DNA from: Longimicrobiales bacterium
Lineage (GTDB): Bacteria > Gemmatimonadota > Gemmatimonadetes > Longimicrobiales > Gaopeijiaceae
DNA length: 64,000 nucleotides
Assembly (NCBI GenBank): GCA_029245345.1
Contig: JAQWPM010000021.1
Coordinates: forward strand, 186,001-250,000
Reading direction: 5' to 3'
Position numbers and translations under genes: made by a program. This document shows positions 46,898 to 54,311 of the stretch, in pieces. The notes under the pieces were generated by a model. That model ran no database searches and was not told where the DNA came from. It worked only from the letters and a program-made list of their open reading frames with translations. How positions within the stretch are numbered: the first letter of the stretch is position 1; every line of letters starts with the position of its first letter.

Positions 46898-47390
46898 TCA
46901 GCGGCTAGAAACCCCGGCCGAGCCTCGAACATAGAACCGATTCGGCCAGTCCGCTGCTGCGGACACTCCGATCCGCACCAATACTAGAATCAAATCATCA
47001 GGCACCTCCCAACCGCGGAGCAGCCCTAGTGGAGGTTGGGTTGGGTTGGGCGGGGTCAGGTCATGTCCGTAGAGCGCAGCGCTGGTCCCCACCGCCTCAC
47101 CCACTCACCCACAGCCCCGCGACCGAGTGGAACCCGGTTGTGCCGACGTTCGCGCATGTATTCCAAGCCGCTGAGCGGCTCTAAGCAGGGTCGTTACGGC
47201 CTGCGTATGCCTCTACCTCAACAATGACCCCGGAACCCGACTGTCCATCTGCGGAAGAACGCAACCTACAGCCGAGAACCCCCGCGCAGCTTCGAGCCAG
47301 GGGCGCTCGCAATCGGCTCGCGCAACGACAACCGTCTGTCGGGCTCTCCGCCAGCCAGGGGAGGTCGCTCACGACGAGTGAAATCGTCCG
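46898..47390 (-). pseudogene. Decayed DNA-3-methyladenine glycosylase (Mpg/AAG)
   Basis: Fragments of one gene appear in order along the minus strand. The front end reads VLGCRLRSSADGQSGSGVIVEVEAYAGRNDPA at about 47280-47182 (quoted in parts: LGCRL, SGVIVEVEAYAG). This matches the N-terminal active-site region of AAG enzymes, and a stop follows immediately. About 80 bases on, another frame gives ALYGHDLTPP and then RIGVSAAADWPNRFYVRGS with SSR at the end, the family C-terminus. The roughly 70-100 residues expected between the parts are absent or scrambled. Extra frame changes lie near 47270-47400. I read it as a non-functional relic lying directly behind the NYN gene. Confidence 0.75.
47038..47055 (+). 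other. Four-tract G-quadruplex motif
   Basis: The plus strand reads GGGTTGGGTTGGGCGGGG, four G runs with loops of 2, 2 and 1 bases. It lies within the glycosylase relic. Such short loops favour a stable quadruplex, but a role here is unknown. Confidence 0.6.
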
Positions 47391-47396
47391 TGCGAA

Positions 47397-49235
47397 CTAG
47401 CTCGGACCCTTGGCCCTTCCAGCGCGTCGTTCGTAGTCCGACGCCCACGCCTCGAGAACCTGCTCCGCACGGTTCGCAGGCACGGCACTCGAGATCGCCT
47501 TCGGATCGTCCCGAAGCGTCCGGAAGATGTCCGAACCGAAACGCTCGACAAGCGTCTCGGCAGTCTTCTCGCCAACGCCCTTGTACCTATGCGTCATGTA
47601 TCGGACGATGGCCGGCGGATCACTGGGCAACCCAAGAGTGCTGAGGTCCACGTCATCGTTCGACGAAGGCGCTTCGGCCTCTTTGACGTCAGGCTCGTGG
47701 GGGCGTGTTTCCGCAACCGGAGTCTCGGCGACACTCGGCTGGCTCGACGTGACTTCCGGCTCAACCGGCTGCTTCACCGTCGCCGACGGCTCATCCTTTA
47801 CGGCGCCCGCGTCAGACGCTGCAGAGGCACTAGAGCTGCTCGCAACGCCAACGACCTGTCCCTCGAACAGCGGCGGTGCGTCGTCATGCGACCGCCGACG
47901 CGTCGACCCGCCACGACGTCCATAGCTTCGCCCCCGACCGGATGGCGACGGAGCAATTTCGACCACGGTCGACTCCTGGGACACCGGAGCGTCCTCAGGG
48001 ATGGAGGACTCCGGAGCAACTGCGTCCTCAGCCGATGTCGCTCCTTCCGCCTCCGGCTCGTCGATGGTGGCACCACCTTCACTCCTCCACACTTCATAGT
48101 TTCCACGATCCGTGCGCTCGGCGTCGATCACGCCATGGTCCATCGCCTGGACCAAGAATTTGCTGAACTTCGGGAAGCCCAATTCGGCCTCATCGAAGCC
48201 GGGAGACAAAGCGAGCATCTTACGCTTCACGTCAGAGTCACGGACGCGATCACGTCCGGCCTCTTTAAACTGGGTCAAGGCAGCGGTCAGGACTCCATAA
48301 GCGGCCTTGAGCGGATCGTCGGCAGTTTCCTGGACACTTTCAGACGCATCCCCGACTGCGGGAGCTGCATCCGTGCGTGGGCCGCGATCACGCCGCCCGC
48401 GACCGCGATCACTTCGGCCACCACGGCCTCGACTTTCGCTCGAGGGGCTTCGACGCCCCCTCCCTTTTCCGGGGCCAACCTCATACTGGCCATTCTCAAG
48501 TTTTTTGAGAACGACTAGGCCCCGTGAAGACGCCTCAGCCAAGAACTTAGAGAACTTGCTGAACCCGATGGATGCTTCATCAAAATTCGCATCGAGCTCC
48601 TGCAGAACCTGCTTCAAGCGATCGGATCGCATCACGTCGCCACGCGCGACCATCTTCTTGAGAGACTCACTGACGAGCACCCACGGATCGCGTCCGGCTT
48701 GTGTGAGTTCGGTGGTCTTCGTCAGACCGGTCAGGCTCGTGTACGAGTAATACTCGTCACAGTTCTGGACGAGGATGTCGGAACTGGACTCCTGAATGCC
48801 CACCCCGATGACGTACTTCCCGTACTCCTTGAGCTTGAGCACCAAGCTGGAGAAGTCGGAATCACCGGTGAGAAGAATGTAGGTCCCGATCTCGGGTCGA
48901 ACGAAGACGAGTTCCATGCCGTCGATCGCCATCCTGATGTCGGTCGCGTTCTTCTTGCTGCTGCCATAGGCGGGAGCAAAAATCAGGTCGACGGACGCCT
49001 CGGAGAGCGGCACGATGTACTGGGGGTAGCGACGCCAATCGGCATAGGCGCGTTGAACGCTGACCTTACCCTTGATGACATCGGAGCTCAGGAGCGTCTT
49101 GAGCTCCTTTGAAAGATCGCTCCGCATTCCCATCGTGACGTTGTCGAAATCGATGAGCAGAGCGGCGTGGGGCGACTCGTGACCCACAACTGCCCCCCCC
49201 ACCTGATGGGGGGCTTTGACATACGGTAAATCCAT
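47397..49235 (-). CDS. NYN-domain putative ribonuclease with two OST-HTH/LOTUS domains and C-terminal HhH
   Basis: The 612-residue protein starts with a NYN (PIN-like) nuclease domain at about residues 24-165. It carries the acidic site IDFDN (D29, D31), ATDIRMAI (D99) and LLTGDSDFSSL (D125, D127). Two OST-HTH/LOTUS domains follow at about 183-253 and 308-383, each with the FSKFSKFL or FPKFSKFL core. An Arg/Gly-rich linker separates them. A long acidic, Ser/Pro-rich region (about 385-535) leads to a C-terminal helix-hairpin-helix (HRYKGVGEKTAETLVERFG). It should bind and perhaps cut RNA. The start ATG has AGGAA upstream. A run of eight G lies about 45 bases inside the gene. Confidence 0.85.
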   Translation of the reverse strand: MDLPYVKAPHQVGGAVVGHESPHAALLIDFDNVTMGMRSDLSKELKTLLSSDVIKGKVSVQRAYADWRRYPQYIVPLSEASVDLIFAPAYGSSKKNATDIRMAIDGMELVFVRPEIGTYILLTGDSDFSSLVLKLKEYGKYVIGVGIQESSSDILVQNCDEYYSYTSLTGLTKTTELTQAGRDPWVLVSESLKKMVARGDVMRSDRLKQVLQELDANFDEASIGFSKFSKFLAEASSRGLVVLKKLENGQYEVGPGKGRGRRSPSSESRGRGGRSDRGRGRRDRGPRTDAAPAVGDASESVQETADDPLKAAYGVLTAALTQFKEAGRDRVRDSDVKRKMLALSPGFDEAELGFPKFSKFLVQAMDHGVIDAERTDRGNYEVWRSEGGATIDEPEAEGATSAEDAVAPESSIPEDAPVSQESTVVEIAPSPSGRGRSYGRRGGSTRRRSHDDAPPLFEGQVVGVASSSSASAASDAGAVKDEPSATVKQPVEPEVTSSQPSVAETPVAETRPHEPDVKEAEAPSSNDDVDLSTLGLPSDPPAIVRYMTHRYKGVGEKTAETLVERFGSDIFRTLRDDPKAISSAVPANRAEQVLEAWASDYERRAGRAKGPS

Positions 49236-49349
49236 GTTCCTGTTCTCGCAGACTAAATTGTCATGCCGCGAGACCTCCCCACCTCACTCGATCACGAGTA
49301 GGTCGGGGAAGCCTGTCGGGAGCACCCACAACGGATGCCGCGACCCCAG

Positions 49350-50945
49350 TCAGGCCGATGGACTCTCCGAATGAACCACACGGGAGAGTTCGACCCGCCG
49401 CACCTTACCGGTATCCGTTCGTGGAAGAGCGTCGAGGAAGCGAACCGAGTCGGGAACCTTGTCCTCCGCGAGAGTTTCGCGGCACCAGTCCACAATCTCA
49501 TGGCCCGTCACGATCGCACCTTCCACCGGAACCACACAGGCGCAGATGGCCTCACCGAGGAGAGCGTCGTTAATCCCGACGACCGCAACCTCTTGTACCG
49601 CCGGATGAGACTCGATTCGAGTCTCTACTTCCCGGGGATACACATTGAAGCCAGATCGGATGATAACGTCCTTCCTACGGCCGACCAAGTGAAGGAAGCC
49701 CTCTTCGTCGCAAATCCCGAGGTCTCCGGTCAAGAAGAAGCCATCATCGTCGAATGCCGCTGCCGTCTCACCAGGCTGCCTATAGTAGCCCAGCATGACC
49801 CCCGGGCCCTTCACTCCGATCTCCCCCACGCTCTCAACGGGAAGCTCACTTCCATCAACTTCGACGATCTTCAACTGGGTCCCTGGGAGTGGAACACCCA
49901 CCGTGAAACGCCTCTTGTCCGGAGGATGGGACGGCGAGGACACCGACACCGTAGATGCGGTCTCCGTGAGGGAATAGGCCGCCAGCACAGTCACTCCAAA
50001 GCTGGCCTCGATGCGCCCAACCAATTCGTCGCTCACGGGCGCCCCGGCCACCACAGCGAGTCGAAGAGTGTGCAGGTCGCGTGGGCGGCTCTCTAGTTGG
50101 CTCATTTCAGCCACAAAGAGCGTCGGGATGCCATAGTGGACAGTAGCCGCATGGACTTCAGCCGCGTCGAGCGTTGCCGTCGCGTCCGACTCTGCCTGAA
50201 GCACAACGCTCGATCCGGACAAGAGCGGCGCCAAGAGGCCTGGGCCCAGGCCGAAAACGTGGAATAGCGCCGACAGTCCAACGATTCGGTCCTCAGGACC
50301 GAGCCCTACCGCGTCGGCCGTCCCGGCGGCCACGGCGATCAAGTTGGCATGGCTCAACTCGACACCCTTTGGTTTCCCCGTCGTCCCAGATGTGTACACG
50401 ATCGCGAAGCAATCTCCAGTGGCGTCAAGCGTCGGAGACGCATAATCACGCCCGGCACCGGCACTGATGAGATCTTCGAACTGGAAAATCCGATCGTCGT
50501 ACCAAAGGTCCTCTTCACCAACGGTAACCAAGTACTGAAGGTCAGGCAGTAGAGGAATGAGGTCTTCAAAAAGCTGCAGATAATCGACGTCGTAGGCTTC
50601 CTCGATCGTGACCGCACACACGGCTTCCGAGTGCCTGAGCATGTACTGAAGCTCGGTGGTGGTCAGCCTCGGGTTGAGGGGCACGATCGTGGCGCCCAGT
50701 TTTGCAGCCGCGAAAAGGGCTATCGCGAACTCAGGGCACGGCGGGAGGATCAGAGCGATCCGATCGCCTCGTTCCACGCCCAAATTTGCGAGAGAAGCCG
50801 CGAGAGCTTCCGCCCGACTCGCGACTTGGCCAAAACTCACGACTTGGTCTCGATAGCGCAGGTATACGCTGCTCGGATCCGATGTCGCCCGGTTCGCGAG
50901 AGCAGCTGCGACCGTGAAGCCCTGGAAGCGCTCGGTGAGCGCCAT
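49350..50945 (-). CDS. AMP-forming acyl-CoA ligase (long/medium-chain fatty acid type)
   Basis: I choose ATG 50945 because a perfect AGGAGGTGA lies just before it, giving 531 residues. Motifs are the phosphate loop [16 protein letters not shown], the acyl-site YSLTETAS, and the hinge FFLTGDLGICDEEGFLHLVGRRKDVI (partly quoted). A C-terminal PRTDTGKVRRVELSR with the catalytic Lys completes it. It activates a carboxylic acid, most likely a fatty acid, to its CoA thioester. With etfAB and acs it fits beta-oxidation. It lies 41 bases after aroB's end, on the same strand. Confidence 0.9.
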   Translation of the reverse strand: MALTERFQGFTVAAALANRATSDPSSVYLRYRDQVVSFGQVASRAEALAASLANLGVERGDRIALILPPCPEFAIALFAAAKLGATIVPLNPRLTTTELQYMLRHSEAVCAVTIEEAYDVDYLQLFEDLIPLLPDLQYLVTVGEEDLWYDDRIFQFEDLISAGAGRDYASPTLDATGDCFAIVYTSGTTGKPKGVELSHANLIAVAAGTADAVGLGPEDRIVGLSALFHVFGLGPGLLAPLLSGSSVVLQAESDATATLDAAEVHAATVHYGIPTLFVAEMSQLESRPRDLHTLRLAVVAGAPVSDELVGRIEASFGVTVLAAYSLTETASTVSVSSPSHPPDKRRFTVGVPLPGTQLKIVEVDGSELPVESVGEIGVKGPGVMLGYYRQPGETAAAFDDDGFFLTGDLGICDEEGFLHLVGRRKDVIIRSGFNVYPREVETRIESHPAVQEVAVVGINDALLGEAICACVVPVEGAIVTGHEIVDWCRETLAEDKVPDSVRFLDALPRTDTGKVRRVELSRVVHSESPSA

Positions 50946-50986
50946 GTCACCTCCTGGAATGACCAGACCTGACAACCGAAGTCCCG

Positions 50987-52105
50987 CTATTGAAGTCCGC
51001 TGAGGACATCCCTGACTGCATCATCCGGGACCTCTCGACTCCACCCATCACCTTCAAGGGTCTCACCTAACCGCCGAAGTAATACGTACCTCGGCCTCCC
51101 CGAGCGAGCCTTCTTATCAGAAAGGAGGTAGGACAGAGCTTTTTCGACGTCTACATGACCGCATGATGAAGCATCGAAACCGAGCGTCGCGAGCGCATTT
51201 CTCAGGCCGCTCTCGGTCCCAGCTTCGGTCACGCCCAACTCTTCACCAAGTTGGGTCTCCAAGAGCATCCCGACGGCGACAGCAGCTCCGTGCCCAAGTT
51301 GGTAGTCCGACGCCGCCTCGATCGCATGACCGAGTGTGTGCCCGAAGTTCAGGATCTGCCGATACCCGCCTTCTAACTCGTCCCGGGTGACCACATCGGC
51401 CTTCAGCCTCACCGAATGGAGGACGGCTCGAGCGGCCACCGCCGGCGCGGCCGCGAGAAGGTCAGGGACGTCTGCAACCAGAGTATCGAGATAGGCCGCA
51501 TCCAAGATCGCCCCATGTTTGAAGGCCTCTACAAGTCCTTGGGCCCTCTCCGATTCGGGCAGCGTGCCCAAAACCGTGGGATCTGCGATGACACACCGGG
51601 GTGAATGGAAGGCACCCACGAGGTTCTTCCCAGCGCGAACATCGAGTCCGGTCTTTCCACCCACAGACGCGTCGATCATCGCCAAATACGACGTGGGCAC
51701 CTGAACCACTGGAATCCCGCGGAGGTAGGTCGCTGCCACGAAGCCCGCGAGATCTCCCGTCACGCCACCACCCACTGCGATCACAACCGTGTCCCTGCCG
51801 TGACCATCGCCGAGGAGTTCGTCGGTCAAGATCGACCAGCTGTTCCGCGTCTTGGACTCCTCGCCAGCTGGGAACGTATAGATCGCGGCGTCATACCCGG
51901 CCGACATGCAGGCCGACATCACACGCTGACCATACAACGGCGCGACCGTGTGGTCCGAAATGATGGCGTAGCGGTGGGCCTCCGCGTGCGTAGCGAGATA
52001 GCCGGCGATGCCGTCTAGCCCGCCGCAGCCCACATAGACCGGGTACTCACCGGCAGAGGAGCCCACCGTAACTCGGCTGACCGCCTCCCGCTCCACCGAG
52101 GTCAT
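50987..52105 (-). CDS. aroB: 3-dehydroquinate synthase
   Basis: AroB makes 3-dehydroquinate from DAHP, step two of the shikimate pathway. The 372-residue protein has the NAD site VIAVGGGVTGDLAGFVAATYLRG (partly quoted) and SVGGKTGLD. The metal ligands lie in EAFKHG, NFGHTLGHAIE and a later His in QLGHGAAVAVGM. All catalytic regions are intact and the length is normal. Its start ATG overlaps the stop of the metallopeptidase lipoprotein gene (ATGA), so the two are translated together, an unusual partner for aroB. Confidence 0.96.
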   Translation of the reverse strand: MTSVEREAVSRVTVGSSAGEYPVYVGCGGLDGIAGYLATHAEAHRYAIISDHTVAPLYGQRVMSACMSAGYDAAIYTFPAGEESKTRNSWSILTDELLGDGHGRDTVVIAVGGGVTGDLAGFVAATYLRGIPVVQVPTSYLAMIDASVGGKTGLDVRAGKNLVGAFHSPRCVIADPTVLGTLPESERAQGLVEAFKHGAILDAAYLDTLVADVPDLLAAAPAVAARAVLHSVRLKADVVTRDELEGGYRQILNFGHTLGHAIEAASDYQLGHGAAVAVGMLLETQLGEELGVTEAGTESGLRNALATLGFDASSCGHVDVEKALSYLLSDKKARSGRPRYVLLRRLGETLEGDGWSREVPDDAVRDVLSGLQ

Positions 52106-53340
52106 GGCTGATTCGTAATTGAGACCGCCGTCGTTATTCCTCCTTGACCCCCCACCCGGAGTCGCACCGCGGCCCGGCCTTGAACGTCGATGGAATCAAG
52201 CGTCGCCTCTGCCCCGAAGGCCCCGAGAGCCCCTCTCAATCCGGTGAAAAATCGATCTCGCGACCCGACATCATCCCACACTGCATACCAAACCATGGCC
52301 CTTTCCCCATTGCCGGTCTCGAACATCGCATAGCGATCCCCGCCCCATCCCTGCGCGAGCGAGCTACTGCCCGCCCCGAGATGCTCATCGAGAAGCACCC
52401 CCAACTCCAATCTTCCGAGCACGCCATCGTGCACGACCCGGGAACCCTGAACGGCGACGGCCAACTCCACTGGAACATCGTCCACAGCGCCCGTCAGGAT
52501 CTGTTCGGTGGACTGCGGGAGGTGCTCGCCGAAGGGGGCCACTCGATCTTCACGCATCCAAAGCCCCTGCACGAAGCCGGCGCCCTCCACGTACGGAAAA
52601 AGAAGTGCCTCTTGAATCACTCGCGGAGCACTGGCAAGCGCGGGAAACTGCGCCCGCATGCCCTGAAGCGCCGGTCGCAGTTGGTCTGCGAAGTTCGGAA
52701 GTTGGGACAAGTCAATGGAGGTGCCCTGCATCTGCTCGGTCATGTATTCGAGCATGACCAGGGTCGCGTGCCCTTCAATCGCCGCCTGTGCCGCGGTGGC
52801 GCGGTCGTGTCCAAGATCTGGATCGGTGAGCGCGTCGAGGTCAGCCCATTGATCCTGGACCGCGTGGACGAGTTCGTGGACGAGGAGTCCCTGCAAGGCC
52901 GCCTGAGGCTGATCGTCCATGACGAACAATGCGGTCGAGTCAGGCTCGTAGAAACCGGCCACCTGTTCGGTGTAGAGCGCCAGCAACACTTCTCGCAGAT
53001 CGAGGTCCGCAGATACCAACCCCAATAGGGCGTAAGCATCAACTGTCGCCCGTGCTTCCTCCGGAGGGAGTTCTTCGTCTAGCTTCGACTCCAGGTAGCG
53101 AACGAGCTGCTCGCGAGAGCGCATCTCGAGTCGGACCGGTGCGCGTAGGGACAAACCCGAGCGAGCAGCGAGGTCGGGAAGCAAGGCGGCCGCGAGTTCA
53201 CCGAGTGTGGCGTCAGAAGAAATCACCAGGTCGGAGGACGCCTGTTGGGCCCCTCCCCCACATGCGGTCGAGGCCAACAGCAGCCACGTGCTGAGAAAGA
53301 CGGTCCGAGCGGAAAGCGTGTCAAAAGCAGCAGATTTCAC
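52102..53340 (-). CDS. Lipoprotein with HExxH metallopeptidase motif
   Basis: The 412-residue protein has a lipoprotein signal with the lipidated Cys at residue 27 (LLASTAC). The body contains LLVHELVHAVQDQW (H155, E156, H159) and, about 30 residues later, the Glu-containing AIEGHATLVMLEYM (E189). This spacing fits a gluzincin-type zinc protease. A Thr- or Ser-rich linker is absent. The C-terminal half is beta-rich. No known protein partner is evident, and the substrate is unknown. It is co-translated with aroB. Confidence 0.75.
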   Translation of the reverse strand: MKSAAFDTLSARTVFLSTWLLLASTACGGGAQQASSDLVISSDATLGELAAALLPDLAARSGLSLRAPVRLEMRSREQLVRYLESKLDEELPPEEARATVDAYALLGLVSADLDLREVLLALYTEQVAGFYEPDSTALFVMDDQPQAALQGLLVHELVHAVQDQWADLDALTDPDLGHDRATAAQAAIEGHATLVMLEYMTEQMQGTSIDLSQLPNFADQLRPALQGMRAQFPALASAPRVIQEALLFPYVEGAGFVQGLWMREDRVAPFGEHLPQSTEQILTGAVDDVPVELAVAVQGSRVVHDGVLGRLELGVLLDEHLGAGSSSLAQGWGGDRYAMFETGNGERAMVWYAVWDDVGSRDRFFTGLRGALGAFGAEATLDSIDVQGRAAVRLRVGGQGGITTAVSITNQP

Positions 53341-53566
53341 TGAGATCAGCCTGCGTCGAAGACACCGGTCGTCACCGACCGCATTCCTCGTATTTAAGGA
53401 GCAGCCGGGTGATGACTCTGGGCGAGCTCAGAGCTTCGCTCTGTGGCCAACCAGGGTCAAGGCAACATGGGTTTTGCTCGGCGGCGCAACCGCTTGCACA
53501 TTGTTGGTCGAAAGCGACTGGACAACTCCTACTGTCGCGAGCACATCACAACCGGAGGCACCTCAG

Positions 53567-54301
53567 GTGAAAGCACGTGCATCTTGGCTCGTTCCAGCTA
53601 CCCTCGCTCTCATCCTATCTCTCCCCGCTGGAAGCTCAGCACAGGAAAAGGGATGGCAAGTCCGAGGCACCGCCGAATTCGGCAGCTTCTTCTCAACCCG
53701 TGACCTCGCGAAGAACGTGGGGGGCGTAGCGGAATTAATCGCCTTGCAGGTCAGTTCCCGGCTGGACCGGGCGCCAGCGTGGGGCGGAGGAATCGAATTC
53801 GAGATGCCGGACGGCCGGACGCTTTTCCGCGGAATGATCAGAGGGACACTGAATGGACAAGCCTCAGCCCAAGTTGCCTTGTGCAAGGTGCTCGAGGGCG
53901 AGTTGTGCATTCCGCGCAAAGCGAGCTCGCGGCACACGACGGCACATGCAGAGGTGATTTTCGTTCAGGGAACTCGGGAAGACGCCTTCCGGCAGAACTT
54001 CATCCTGGGCCTAGGCCTTCGGTCGTATCAGTTCACGGTAGAGGCCTGTGACTCCTCTGCTAGCCGAAATGAGGACCTCTTCGTCCTGTGCAGTATGGTC
54101 CAGGAGATCTACCAAAACCAGGCTGACGTCCAGGGCTTCGTCCAGTTCGGCTTCGGGTTCTCGTACGACTCGGGCCCCTGGTCCATCGCTGCCCGGATAA
54201 ATGACATGGTCGGCCCCTACGCCGGCGGCAGCGGTAGGGCGGACGGCGACTTCCAGAACGACGTCTACCTCATGGGTAGCGTCAGTTATAAGGTGCGCTG
54301 A
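53567..54301 (+). CDS. Outer-membrane beta-barrel protein (unknown)
   Basis: The GTG at 53567 has GGAGG eight bases upstream and starts directly with a signal peptide (VKARASWLVPATLALILSLP ... SSAQ). It gives 244 residues. A long upstream open extension lacks coding character and is excluded. The mature protein has regular amphipathic strands: RGTAEFGSFFS, WGGGIEFEMPDGRTLFRGMI, FILGLGLRSYQFTVEAC and FVQFGFGFSYDSGPW. It ends YLMGSVSYKVR. It lies ten bases ahead of the GWxTD gene, so both are probably co-expressed. The 226 bases between the divergent lipoprotein gene (53340) and this start hold nothing else I recognise. Confidence 0.65.
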   Translation: MKARASWLVPATLALILSLPAGSSAQEKGWQVRGTAEFGSFFSTRDLAKNVGGVAELIALQVSSRLDRAPAWGGGIEFEMPDGRTLFRGMIRGTLNGQASAQVALCKVLEGELCIPRKASSRHTTAHAEVIFVQGTREDAFRQNFILGLGLRSYQFTVEACDSSASRNEDLFVLCSMVQEIYQNQADVQGFVQFGFGFSYDSGPWSIAARINDMVGPYAGGSGRADGDFQNDVYLMGSVSYKVR

Positions 54302-54311
54302 GGCCTGCTCC

